From: a virus
Length of the DNA: 64,000 nucleotides
Strand: one strand, 5' to 3'
IMG/VR virus record: IMGVR_UViG_3300050821_009780
Location: 79,504-143,503 of that record
The number at the start of each line of letters is the position of its first letter. Within the stretch, counting starts at the first letter, position 1. A model generated the notes under the pieces. It worked only from the letters and a program-made list of their open reading frames with translations. It was not told where the DNA came from and ran no database searches. Shown here piece by piece: positions 49,386 through 56,798 of this stretch. The position numbers and the translations under genes are program-made.

Positions 49386-49931
49386 CTACCGGAAAACCCG
49401 GACGTTGGTCTTACTGTCGAAGGTCATCTCGTTGCCGCCGGCCCCGGTGACGTGTATGTCGGTACCGACCGCGACGAGAGTGTCATCAGTCGAGCACAGG
49501 TACGGAGCAGTACTGTTGAGGATCTCCCCGCGCGTCTCGTAGCGGACGGTGCCCTCGACCTCGGTCACCAGGCCGACATCCGGGATGATATCGCCCTTCA
49601 GGATTTGGTTGGCCCGGACCTCGTTCCACTTCTTGCCGTGCTTGCCGCCGATAACGCGGTCGCGGCGGTACGGGGCGGGGATGACCCGGCGGGTGGCGGG
49701 GGCGGCGGGCAGGTGCTCGCCATCGAACATGGTGCGGCGGGCGGCCTCGGCCTTGCTGATAGGAACGAGATCCTCGGCGTGCACCGTCCCCTGCGCGTCC
49801 TGGGCGTCCTTCATGCTCTGCAGCACGCTGTCGGGCAGGAAGTCGTCCAGTGCCCGGTTGTCAGCCTTCCCGTTATCCAGGTCGCGGGCCATGGCGTCGG
49901 AGATGGGCAGGAACTTGCCCTCGTCGCTCAT
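49386..49931 (-). CDS. Hypothetical protein (181 aa)
   Basis: ATG 49931 in an ATGA overlap. The N-terminal half is helical and acidic; the C-terminal 90 residues are strand-rich with KKWNEVRANQILKGDIIPDV, a pattern a little like the hedgehog/intein B-block GD.V but without other intein features. Not assigned. Confidence 0.55.
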   Translation of the reverse strand: MSDEGKFLPISDAMARDLDNGKADNRALDDFLPDSVLQSMKDAQDAQGTVHAEDLVPISKAEAARRTMFDGEHLPAAPATRRVIPAPYRRDRVIGGKHGKKWNEVRANQILKGDIIPDVGLVTEVEGTVRYETRGEILNSTAPYLCSTDDTLVAVGTDIHVTGAGGNEMTFDSKTNVRVFR

Positions 49932-50083
49932 CCTGCCTCCAGATCCTTGCGTGCGGTCTTGATCATGTCCTTCTCCAGCTGCCGGAGATCCAGGTGCTCG
50001 GCCAGCTGCTCATCGCTCCAGTCAGGATGCACCCGGATGGCCTGCTTGATTGACAGAAACAGCTCGTATTTCGTCAACGGCAT
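49928..50083 (-). CDS. Hypothetical helical protein (51 aa)
   Basis: ATG 50083. YELFLSIKQAIRVHPDW followed by DEQLAEHLDLRQLEKDMI looks like a small helical domain, somewhat HTH-like. It overlaps the upstream gene by 62 bases, so one of the two boundaries may be misjudged. Confidence 0.45.
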   Translation of the reverse strand: MPLTKYELFLSIKQAIRVHPDWSDEQLAEHLDLRQLEKDMIKTARKDLEAG

Positions 50084-50396
50084 TATGGATCACGGCCCCT
50101 TTCTCCGGCGGGCTCCCGGCGGCGAGGACCAGCATGCCGGTGCTACGCACCTGGAAGCCGCAGTGCGGGCAGAGCCCGTGCCGGTAGATAAATGCGAACA
50201 GGCCATCGGGACTGGGCGCGTACTGCTGGTGCAGGAACAGCGCCCACGACCCCCGGTCCCTGCAGGAGTGCCGGAACCAGACGGTAAACGCCGGACAGCG
50301 AGCAGCGGGGAACTCCACGCCCAGCCTGACCAGCCGCGCAACCCAGCTGGCCCGGAACGCCTTCCCGGCAGCTTTCTCAGCCTGTGTCAGAGCCAC
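50022..50396 (-). CDS. Hypothetical zinc-binding protein (124 aa)
   Basis: GTG-type start at 50396 inside the previous gene end. CPHCGFQVRSTG near residue 75 and an upstream ARCPAF Cys suggest a zinc site. The aromatic WFRHSCRDRGSWALFLHQQ segment is distinctive. Not assigned. Confidence 0.5.
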   Translation of the reverse strand: MALTQAEKAAGKAFRASWVARLVRLGVEFPAARCPAFTVWFRHSCRDRGSWALFLHQQYAPSPDGLFAFIYRHGLCPHCGFQVRSTGMLVLAAGSPPEKGAVIHNAVDEIRAVSVNQAGHPGAS

Positions 50397-50568
50397 GACG
50401 ATCTATTTCGACGATAACGGCGTCGGCAACCTGCTCCAGAGTGGTCCCGGATGCACTCAAAATTTCAGAAACCGTAGCATCCAGGGCAGCCTGTGCCGCA
50501 GCATCCCAGTCCCCCGTCTCCTGGAACACGCGCTCGGCGGCCCGGCCGCCCGGCGTATCAGCGCTCAT
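50377..50568 (-). CDS. Hypothetical acidic protein (63 aa)
   Basis: ATG-type start at 50568, overlapping both neighbours. Helical and acidic (ILSASGTTLEQVADAVI); no motif. Confidence 0.5.
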   Translation of the reverse strand: MSADTPGGRAAERVFQETGDWDAAAQAALDATVSEILSASGTTLEQVADAVIVEIDRRGSDTG

Positions 50569-50896
50569 CGCTGGCCAGCAGGAAACGGGCGACGGACAGC
50601 TCCTGGGCCAGCCGGTCGCCGGGCTTGAGTGCGCTGTCGCGGTAGCCGCGCTGGTTGGCCTGCTCGGACGGCAGGCCGTCCACGTACATGCGGGCGGCCT
50701 TCAGGGCTTCCCGCCTGGCATCAAACTTCCCCCGGTTCGCGGCCTCGTTCGCCAGGGCCTCGCACTGAACGGCCACGCCGTCCAGCCTTTCCTTCAGGTC
50801 CAGGAGGGCGCTGAACACCGCATCGGGAGGGGCAGTTGCCCTTCTCTCGGCAGCCTGAGCCAGGACCTTCCAGTCCGTTTCCTTCAGCCGGCTCAC
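50558..50896 (-). CDS. Hypothetical helical protein (112 aa)
   Basis: GTG-type start at 50896, in a 4-base overlap with the sigma factor gene. Long charged helices with ALANEAANRGKFDARREAL. Its position directly after a sigma factor is where anti-sigma factors are often encoded, but no similarity is visible. Confidence 0.5.
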   Translation of the reverse strand: MSRLKETDWKVLAQAAERRATAPPDAVFSALLDLKERLDGVAVQCEALANEAANRGKFDARREALKAARMYVDGLPSEQANQRGYRDSALKPGDRLAQELSVARFLLASDER

Positions 50897-51612
50897 GACA
50901 CCGCCTTCACCATGGCGCTGTGCACCGCCAGAACGGTTTCCCTGAGTATCCGCACGGCTTCCTCCTCGGGGATGCCAGCAATTTCCGCCGCCTCGGCGGG
51001 GGACTTGCCGTAGTAGTACCTCAGCACTACTACCGCCTGGGCGGCCGGCGGGCAGGCGGCGACAACGCCAGCGGCCTGCTCCAGCACGGAGCTAACCACC
51101 GCCTGGCTCTCGGTGCCATCCTGCGCAGCCACGTCGTGCGGCTCGGCATCGAGCGACACGGGGCGGGCGGCAACGGCAGCGACGGTGCCGCGGACCTCCT
51201 CGACGGTAAGCCCGGCCCGGCGGGCCAGCTCGGCCTCGTCCAGGCCCAGATCCTGCCCGGAGTCACGGAGCACCTTAGCCCGGGTCCGCACCGACCGGGT
51301 GACCCAGTCCTGGCTGCGGAGCGCATCGAGCATGGCCCCCTTGACCCGGCGAAGGATGTACGCGATAAGGAACTCCGTCGCGGCCGGGCTGTAGCCGTTC
51401 TTCTTGCAGTAGGCGGGCCACTTATTGACCGCCTGCGCCAGGCCGAGCAGGCCCAGCGCGGTCAGCTCGTCCAGCTCCAGGGCGTGCGGCGCCCGCTGGT
51501 ACACCTTCCAGGCCTCGGCCCGCACCTGGGGCATGAAATCCGCTGCCATCTGCTCGACCCGTTTCCTGATCTCCGGGTCGAGCGGTACCTCATCGTCCTG
51601 TTCTCCCACCAC
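50893..51612 (-). CDS. RNA polymerase sigma factor, FliA/WhiG type
   Basis: 239 residues from GTG 51612. Region 2 reads LELDELTALGLLGLAQAVNKW with FLIAYILRRVKGAMLDALRS and DWVTRSVR, the typical FliA/WhiG/SigB order. Region 3 has LDEAELARRAGLTVEEV, and region 4 VVVLRYYYGKSPAEAAEIAG plus the recognition helix IPEEEAVRIL. It would redirect host RNA polymerase to phage promoters. A well-placed extended -10 puts the transcription start on the GTG, so the mRNA may be leaderless. Confidence 0.85.
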   Translation of the reverse strand: MVGEQDDEVPLDPEIRKRVEQMAADFMPQVRAEAWKVYQRAPHALELDELTALGLLGLAQAVNKWPAYCKKNGYSPAATEFLIAYILRRVKGAMLDALRSQDWVTRSVRTRAKVLRDSGQDLGLDEAELARRAGLTVEEVRGTVAAVAARPVSLDAEPHDVAAQDGTESQAVVSSVLEQAAGVVAACPPAAQAVVVLRYYYGKSPAEAAEIAGIPEEEAVRILRETVLAVHSAMVKAVS

Positions 51613-51619
51613 ACAGGAG

Positions 51620-51628
51620 ATTATGCCA
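51620..51628 (-). promoter_or_regulatory. Extended -10 promoter for the sigma factor gene
   Basis: TGGCATAAT on the minus strand is a TGn extended -10. Seven bases later comes the GTG start, giving a leaderless transcript, a common arrangement in actinobacteria. No -35 match, and no Shine-Dalgarno before the GTG. Confidence 0.5.
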
Positions 51629-51640
51629 GGTCAAACCCGG

Positions 51641-51835
51641 CTATACGTGCTCATGCGGGATGCCGAGCAGATCCAGCGCCTGCCCAAGCAGCTCGTCCGG
51701 GTGCATCTCGAACACAGGCTCGAACTCCTGTCCTACGTAGACGCTGGCGTTGTCGTTATCCAGCATCAGCACCAGTCCGCTGAGATGACCAAGCTCGATC
51801 GCGCCCTTGAGCTGGCCCAGGGTCTCGTACCTCAC
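51641..51835 (-). CDS. Hypothetical protein (64 aa)
   Basis: GTG-type start at 51835. Acidic with strand-rich VLMLDNDNASVYVGQEF and a helical end. Overlaps the upstream HTH gene by 4 bases. Confidence 0.5.
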   Translation of the reverse strand: MRYETLGQLKGAIELGHLSGLVLMLDNDNASVYVGQEFEPVFEMHPDELLGQALDLLGIPHEHV

Positions 51836-52344
51836 GGCTGCCTCCCGAACCGGTGCCCGATGTCGTCCCGGTAAGACGGGTCTTTCCGGACCTCCTCGGC
51901 GAACTCCGGGTCGGTCAGCACCCGCTGCAGCTTCTGGGCGTACTCGATGGTGCGCTGCAGCTCCAGGAACCCGTCCTTCAGCTCCTCACCGGACGCCTCC
52001 GCGCTCCTCCGGGCGAAGACGCTGAGCGCGTTGCGGCCCTGCCAGGTGAGCAGGGCGCTGGTGAGCAGGCCGCCCTGGTTGAGGTTCCCGGCGGCCAGGG
52101 CGGTACCGGGCGGGAACTGCAGCTCGCGCCAGCCGCCCGCGCTGCCCGGCTCCGGGTCGGGCTGTTGGCCGGGCTGTTTGCGGGTGACAATGCGGGTGCG
52201 CGCCAGCGAGCTGCTGATGCTGGACTGGGACAGCTGCATGGCTACCCCTATCTGCTTGGTGGTGTAGCCCTTGCGGTACAGGTACCGCGACCACGCGTCC
52301 ATCGCCTCCCGCTGACGGGCGGTGACCCGCTCTCCGGTCGTCAT
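51832..52344 (-). CDS. Helix-turn-helix protein (170 aa)
   Basis: ATG 52344, forming TAATG with the ParB-like gene stop. TTKQIGVAMQLSQSSISSSL near residue 30 is a clear HTH. A Pro/Gln linker and a helical C-terminal domain follow. Pairing with a ParB-like gene is reminiscent of partition or copy-control modules, where the second protein binds DNA. Regulator function likely; target unknown. Confidence 0.65.
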   Translation of the reverse strand: MTTGERVTARQREAMDAWSRYLYRKGYTTKQIGVAMQLSQSSISSSLARTRIVTRKQPGQQPDPEPGSAGGWRELQFPPGTALAAGNLNQGGLLTSALLTWQGRNALSVFARRSAEASGEELKDGFLELQRTIEYAQKLQRVLTDPEFAEEVRKDPSYRDDIGHRFGRQP

Positions 52345-53174
52345 TACCAAGCCAGCTTCCTGTCATCGCGCCGCATGGACTTGTTGTACGTGTCGGCCAG
52401 CAGCTCGGCCAGCACCCGCCAGCGGGTGCCCCTCGTCGTCTTCTCGCGGGTGCGCTTCAGCCAGGACTCGGCGCTGGAGGTGGTAGACAGCCGGGCGGTG
52501 AGCTTTTTCGTATCGATGACGCCCTGGTTCACCTCGATGAGGTGGCCGACCGCGCGGATGAGGGTGCCCTCCCAGCGGGCCCCCGGCTGGTAGTCGTCCG
52601 GCCAGGCGTGCGCCAGGGTCAGCAGCGTCGTCCGCAGCAGCGCCTCGCCCTCCTCGGGGGTGCGCCCGCGTCCGGTGAGGATGGCGGTCAGCGCACGGGC
52701 AGACATGATGCCGGCGGCCGAGGAGTTCGACCCCATGACCAGGCCGATTTCGGCCAGTACCTTGTCCCCGGCCACGACGTACGGGTCGCCGGCGTGCAGC
52801 TGCAGGTCCCAGCGGGCCAGCGCGGAGTGGCCGCGGCGGCCCTGGGCGATGCCCTGCGCGGTCTCGGCCTCGGCGGCGACGGTAGAGACCCCGGTGCGCT
52901 TGACGACCCAGGTGTAGCTGCCGGGACGGGTCTCCTTGAGGCGCAGCACCCGGTGCTGGCCCTCGTTGACGACCAGGACGCCTCCCTTGCGGGCAGAGAC
53001 GGTGGGCACCTCGGCGATATCCCAGTTCCACTCGGCGTGGAAGATCTTGTGCCGGGCCTCGTCCACCTCACGCTGGACGTTCTCGTCGATGACCAGGTCA
53101 TCCACGTTGACCCACAGCATCTCGCGCGGGTCGTCTCCGGTGCCCCTGAACGGGGGCGTAACTACCTTGCCCAT
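52344..53174 (-). CDS. ParB/Srx-domain protein (276 aa)
   Basis: ATG 53174 with GGGAG upstream is chosen; the longer frame enters the promoter. LWVNVDDLVIDENVQREVD and VLVVNEGQHRVL give the ParB/sulfiredoxin core (the latter equals the GxHR box). The C-terminal 150 residues are helical. Such phage proteins range from CTP-dependent DNA clamps to nucleases and transcription regulators. It is the first gene after an operator-bearing promoter. Confidence 0.7.
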   Translation of the reverse strand: MGKVVTPPFRGTGDDPREMLWVNVDDLVIDENVQREVDEARHKIFHAEWNWDIAEVPTVSARKGGVLVVNEGQHRVLRLKETRPGSYTWVVKRTGVSTVAAEAETAQGIAQGRRGHSALARWDLQLHAGDPYVVAGDKVLAEIGLVMGSNSSAAGIMSARALTAILTGRGRTPEEGEALLRTTLLTLAHAWPDDYQPGARWEGTLIRAVGHLIEVNQGVIDTKKLTARLSTTSSAESWLKRTREKTTRGTRWRVLAELLADTYNKSMRRDDRKLAW

Positions 53175-53205
53175 ATGCTGCTCCCTTTCGCAGTAACTTG
53201 CCTTG

Positions 53206-53234
53206 AGCATAGTACGCAGCTTGGCTCAAGTCAA
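53206..53234 (-). promoter_or_regulatory. Promoter with phage operator (site e)
   Basis: -35 TTGACT (53234-53229), 17-base spacer, -10 TATGCT (53211-53206). Operator TTGACTTGAGCCAA equals the consensus of the family. Begins two bases after the stop of the SNF2-type gene and drives the ParB-like gene and beyond. Confidence 0.82.
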
Positions 53235-53235
53235 A

Positions 53236-54894
53236 CTATGCGCGGGCCACCATCTGCATAAGCCTGCGCGGGCTGACCCGGCTGTAGATCTCTCCGGTGT
53301 CGCCCCAGACCGAGTCGGCGACCCCCTGCTCGCTTTCCATGAGCGGCAGGAAGTCCTCGTCCACCGTGTCCCTGATGAGAAGCTGGTGGAACAGCACCAT
53401 CTGGTGGCGGCTGCCCTGCCGCTGCACCCGGCCGAGGAGCTGGTTCATTCGTTGAGGATTCCAAAGTTGGTCCACGGCGATGAGGTTGCCAGCGACCTGC
53501 AGATTGAGGCTGGCCTCGATGGTCGGGGAGCCGACGAGGACCTGGCAGGCCGGGTCCTCCCAGAACCGGCGGATGCGCTCGTCGCGGACCCCGGCCTGGG
53601 AGTCGGTGCTCCACATGAGCACGTGCCCGGTGCCCTGCTCGTCCAGCCGGGCGGACAGCGCGGCGATGTTCGGCTTGAAGTAGACGAACACGACAACCTT
53701 CTGGTCCGCGAGGTCCCCGGTGATCATGTCCATCACCCAGTCGAGCTTGACGGACACGTCGTTACCGTCGTCGAGCGCGGCGAGGCCGGAGTTGATCTGC
53801 CTAGCGCGGGTAAACGCGGCCCCGGCCTCGACCTGGGTGACCTGCTCGCCGGACTCGCGCAGCCGCCGCAGCGTGCCGGCCTTCAGCTCGGCCATCCGCT
53901 CGGCCTGGGCGGGCAGCAGGTCCAGCCAGACGGTGTTCGGCTGGACTTCGGGCAGCTCCATGTCGTCCAGGTCGGCAACGGTGCGGCGCAGCACCATCGG
54001 GGCGACCAGGCGGCGGAACTCGGGCAGGTACGCCTCCTTGACCCCGCTGTCCAGCCAGATGACGACCTTCTTGCGGCGGCGGCCGGTCGGGTCGCGCTTG
54101 TCCCGGACCCACAGGATGCGCCGGGAGCGGGCCACGTACCGCTGGGTGAACGCGGCGGCGGAGCCGAACACCTCCCGGCCGCCGACCGGCTCCAGGAAGT
54201 AGTAAAGCTCCTTCAGCCGCTTCTGCAGCGGGGTGCCGTGCACGCCGTAGACCCGGCTGGCGGTGGAGGCGAGCCGCTTGACCGCGTAGGCGGTGCGGGT
54301 GCTGCCGTTGCGCATGGCATCCAGGTCGTCGTAGACGACGATGCCGACCGGGAACTCGCGCAGCCGCTCCACGTCGCCGTCGCGGGCGCCGCGCTGACCG
54401 GGGCGCCCGGCGGGAGACAGGGTGCGATCGGAGACGACGCAGACCTCCCACCCGCCGAGGTAGGTGCGCAGCCGCTCGGCGGCGGTGCCGTCCCCGGTGA
54501 CCACCTGGACCTCCGGCAGCAGGCGGCGCAGCTCGGCGGCCCACTGGCGGACGGCGGCGGCGCGACAGACGACCACCGCGCGGTTGTGCAGGCCCAGCTC
54601 GCCGGTCTCCTTGGCCAGCGCGAGGACCGCCGCCACCTGCCCGGTCTTGCCGAGGCCGACCGAGTCTCCCAGCAGGCCCCGCATCCGGACCCACATCCAC
54701 GCGGTGCCGGTGCGCTGGTGGCGGCGGAGCCGGATGCCGCACCGGCGGCAGCCCGGGTCTAGCTCCCGGTGGGCGTCGCACGGGGCGGAGTTGAAGTAGC
54801 GGAACTCGCGGTGCGGCACGTTCGCGGTGCGGACGCGGGACGCGACGGCTTCGCGCTGCGCCGGGGTGAGGCGGCGCGGGTCGGCCGGGGGCAC
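53236..54894 (-). CDS. SNF2-family DNA helicase/translocase
   Basis: 552 residues. Motif I GDSVGLGKTGQ, motif II VYDDLDAM (variant of DEAH), motif III GVHGTPLQKRL, motif IV-V FVYFKPNIAALSARL and SLNLQVAGNLIAVDQLWNP, and motif VI GRVQRQGSRHQ are in order, all of the SNF2 C-terminal style. The N-terminus has a zinc-like CDAHRELDPGCRRCG. No nuclease domain is attached. Likely a dsDNA translocase used in replication restart or regulation. Confidence 0.85.
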   Translation of the reverse strand: MPPADPRRLTPAQREAVASRVRTANVPHREFRYFNSAPCDAHRELDPGCRRCGIRLRRHQRTGTAWMWVRMRGLLGDSVGLGKTGQVAAVLALAKETGELGLHNRAVVVCRAAAVRQWAAELRRLLPEVQVVTGDGTAAERLRTYLGGWEVCVVSDRTLSPAGRPGQRGARDGDVERLREFPVGIVVYDDLDAMRNGSTRTAYAVKRLASTASRVYGVHGTPLQKRLKELYYFLEPVGGREVFGSAAAFTQRYVARSRRILWVRDKRDPTGRRRKKVVIWLDSGVKEAYLPEFRRLVAPMVLRRTVADLDDMELPEVQPNTVWLDLLPAQAERMAELKAGTLRRLRESGEQVTQVEAGAAFTRARQINSGLAALDDGNDVSVKLDWVMDMITGDLADQKVVVFVYFKPNIAALSARLDEQGTGHVLMWSTDSQAGVRDERIRRFWEDPACQVLVGSPTIEASLNLQVAGNLIAVDQLWNPQRMNQLLGRVQRQGSRHQMVLFHQLLIRDTVDEDFLPLMESEQGVADSVWGDTGEIYSRVSPRRLMQMVARA

Positions 54895-55392
54895 CTAGGC
54901 TTCCGCGCGCCAGGCGGAGACTGACCCGGACGGCTTCGGGCGCACGGCCTCCGCAGCGCTCTGCCAGGCGGCGAAGTCGTCCGGGTGCACCAGCACCGAC
55001 TGGTGCCAGCCGCCGCGGGCGCTGAACGTCTCCAGGACGGCCTCCAGGGCGCGGCGGGTGCCCTCCATGAGCATGAGCTTGTGCCGGAGGCCGGAGTTAC
55101 TGGCCTGCTCGTCGGCCAGCCGACAACTGGTCAGCGCCAGCGTCTCCTTCAGGCGGTCGAGTTCCGTGTTAGTTGCCGCAGCCATATCCCGCAGCCCGGC
55201 GCGCTCCTCGCGAGTAGGCGGCTCAGCGGAAGAGCCCTTGCCCGCGCGGGGAAACCAGCTCTTCCGCTTCGGCAGCTCCTCGTCGGCAGGCTGTGCGGCC
55301 TGCCCCGGCGGCAGTATCTCGTACCCGGCGGGCAGGTTAGCCCGCGCCCACTCCGCCAGTACATCCAGTTCCCGCTGCTGCTCGCTGTCCAT
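54895..55392 (-). CDS. Hypothetical coiled-coil protein (165 aa)
   Basis: ATG 55392, preceded by AAGGGC. A basic linker (PKRKSWFPRAGKG) leads into a heptad coiled coil (about 65-125). Stop directly abuts the helicase start. No family recognised. Confidence 0.5.
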   Translation of the reverse strand: MDSEQQRELDVLAEWARANLPAGYEILPPGQAAQPADEELPKRKSWFPRAGKGSSAEPPTREERAGLRDMAAATNTELDRLKETLALTSCRLADEQASNSGLRHKLMLMEGTRRALEAVLETFSARGGWHQSVLVHPDDFAAWQSAAEAVRPKPSGSVSAWRAEA

Positions 55393-55405
55393 GCCCTTAC
55401 TACGC

Positions 55406-56119
55406 CTAGGCGGCGATGTCGTCGTCGGCCCCGCACAGGTCGGCCGAGCGCACGTGGACCGACGCCTGCCAGGGCTCGGCGGCGGCCAGCCAGACGGCGG
55501 CCTGAGCCTCGGAGAAGCCCTGGCCGGCCAGGGCGTGCGCCCGGGGGCGGGGGGTCTTGCCCGGGGCAGCCGGGACGGGGCAGCCGCGCAGCTCCTCGGC
55601 GGCGAACGGGCACTGGCCGGTGCCGCAGGCGGCGGACAGCTGGCAGCGGGACAGGGTGACCGGCTTGGCGGCGCAGGCGGACACGGCGGCGGCGACGGCG
55701 GCGCGGACCCGGACCCGGGCGGCGGCATCGTGCGCGCGGCGGTGCAGCTCGACGGCATCACTGGCCATCGCGGCGGCGTACCGCTCATCCTCGCGCATCG
55801 CCTCCAGCGCGGCGGCCACGGCGTCGGCGGCGGCGGCGGCGGAGGCCCGGGCGACGGCGGAGCGGACCGCGCGGGCGAACGCATCCTTGGCCAGGTGCCG
55901 GTGCACCCGGCGGCCGGACGGGCCGGTCTCGTCCGGGGCGGGCAGCGCGGCCCGGGCGCAGTCCAGGTGGGGCCGGGCCACCGCCCAGTAATCGCAGTCC
56001 TTGAGCGGGGAGCCGGCGGCGGCGAGCACCGCGCGGATGGCGGTGGCCCGGTTGGACCCCAGCACCGCCAGGGCGCGCAGCGCCTCATCGCAGGTCACGG
56101 GAACCCCGCCGAGCACCAC
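55406..56119 (-). CDS. Ala-rich hypothetical protein with Cys cluster (237 aa)
   Basis: GTG 56119 chosen; GTG 56098 is also possible and the longer frame enters the terminator region. The first 150 residues are Ala/Arg-rich helices. CQLSAACGTGQCPF and GCPV near residue 175 form a four-Cys set that could bind zinc or an iron-sulfur cluster. A short QGFSEAQAAVWLAAAEPW helix pair follows. No family recognised. Confidence 0.5.
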   Translation of the reverse strand: MVLGGVPVTCDEALRALAVLGSNRATAIRAVLAAAGSPLKDCDYWAVARPHLDCARAALPAPDETGPSGRRVHRHLAKDAFARAVRSAVARASAAAAADAVAAALEAMREDERYAAAMASDAVELHRRAHDAAARVRVRAAVAAAVSACAAKPVTLSRCQLSAACGTGQCPFAAEELRGCPVPAAPGKTPRPRAHALAGQGFSEAQAAVWLAAAEPWQASVHVRSADLCGADDDIAA

Positions 56120-56243
56120 CGTCCGGCTTCCGGTGCCGGGCCACCGGGGCCCGGCACCAAGATCACTATTTGCACATGACGACGGTTCAGGGCACACTGG
56201 ACCTCGCAAGGTTAAAGGGGCTGAAATTCTTTGCCTTTGCGTC

Positions 56244-56284
56244 AAGGAAAGAGCGCGCCGTGTATCCCACCACACACGGCGCGC
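56244..56284 (-). terminator. Rho-independent terminator after the holin-like gene
   Basis: An 11-bp stem, GCGCGCCGTGT with ACACGGCGCGC (56253-56284), read leftward into TCTTTCCTT. It starts 10 bases past the stop of the holin-like gene. The 120 bases beyond it to the next gene hold an AT-rich stretch and a 10-bp hairpin (about 56132-56156) but no clear promoter. Confidence 0.75.
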
Positions 56285-56293
56285 TTGACGTAT

Positions 56294-56506
56294 CTAAGGA
56301 GAGGCGGGCGGCTGCGGGGCGGCAGCGGCCACCGCCGCGGGCGGCACGTTGGGGACCAGGTAGACGACGGCGGCGGCGATGGCGCTGAGCGCGAGCGGCA
56401 CCCAGCTGGCGTTGTGGCCGTACGTCGTCACGCCGACCGAGGCGGTGCCGAACAGCGAGACCAGGAACTTGTTGTAGCGCCCGGCAGACGAGGCCGTGAC
56501 GGTCAA
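56294..56506 (-). CDS. Holin-like membrane protein (70 aa)
   Basis: TTG 56506 with GGGAGG six bases upstream; longer frames lack a ribosome binding site. One moderately hydrophobic stretch (YNKFLVSLFGTASVGV) and one clear helix ending AAVVYLVPNVPP. The VYLVPN ending is typical of small actinophage DUF7439-like membrane proteins, often annotated as holins. It is alone on its transcript between a promoter and a terminator. The lysin candidate is 25 kb away. Confidence 0.65.
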   Translation of the reverse strand: MTVTASSAGRYNKFLVSLFGTASVGVTTYGHNASWVPLALSAIAAAVVYLVPNVPPAAVAAAAPQPPASP

Positions 56507-56513
56507 GGGAAAC

Positions 56514-56530
56514 CTCCCGCACGGCGGGAG
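56514..56530 (-). promoter_or_regulatory. Hairpin masking the holin-like gene's ribosome binding site
   Basis: CTCCCGC and GCGGGAG pair over a 3-base loop; the right arm includes most of the GGGAGG Shine-Dalgarno sequence. In the RNA this would hide the ribosome binding site until melted, a plausible brake on early lysis. Confidence 0.5.
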
Positions 56531-56599
56531 CGGCGGAGGCCGCCCGCGCCGGTGAAAACGCACGGTAAACGGGGGACATGGCCTCCAGGGCCTGCCTGA

Positions 56600-56628
56600 A
56601 GAGTAGATCTGCGGTGATCCCCTGTCAA
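56600..56628 (-). promoter_or_regulatory. Promoter of the holin-like gene
   Basis: -35 TTGACA (56628-56623, perfect consensus), 17-base spacer, -10 TACTCT (56605-56600). It lacks the right half of the phage operator, unlike the other promoters. The TGA of the -35 is the stop codon of the upstream 57-residue gene. Leader length to the TTG start is about 87 bases. Confidence 0.7.
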
Positions 56629-56798
56629 GGCTCCCAGTGCAGCTGGTCTTCCGTCACCAGCTGGCCGAGCGCGGGCCGCTCGAACAGGCGGGCATGCAGG
56701 TCCGGCTGGCGCGCGCAGCGGTATACGAAGACCAGGCCGAACAGCTCCGCCCGGAGCATGGGCAGGCCGCAGCAGACGGGGCGCTCGCCGTCATCCAT
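56625..56798 (-). CDS. Hypothetical protein (57 aa)
   Basis: ATG 56798, overlapping the upstream stop by 8 bases. VCCGLPM near residue 8 and a YRCARQ Cys suggest a metal site; the C-terminus is acidic. Stop codon lies in the promoter -35. Confidence 0.5.
   Translation of the reverse strand: MDDGERPVCCGLPMLRAELFGLVFVYRCARQPDLHARLFERPALGQLVTEDQLHWEP

Noticed and set aside
49386-49931. Possible second intein or Hint domain in the 181-residue protein
   Set aside because: Only one GD.V-like segment is seen; no N-terminal nucleophile block, no TxxH block and no terminal Asn.
56187-56579. 130-codon minus-strand frame starting near the holin promoter
   Set aside because: It crosses the holin-like gene and the terminator in another frame and is Arg/Ala-rich without motifs; at most its first codons act as a leader peptide.
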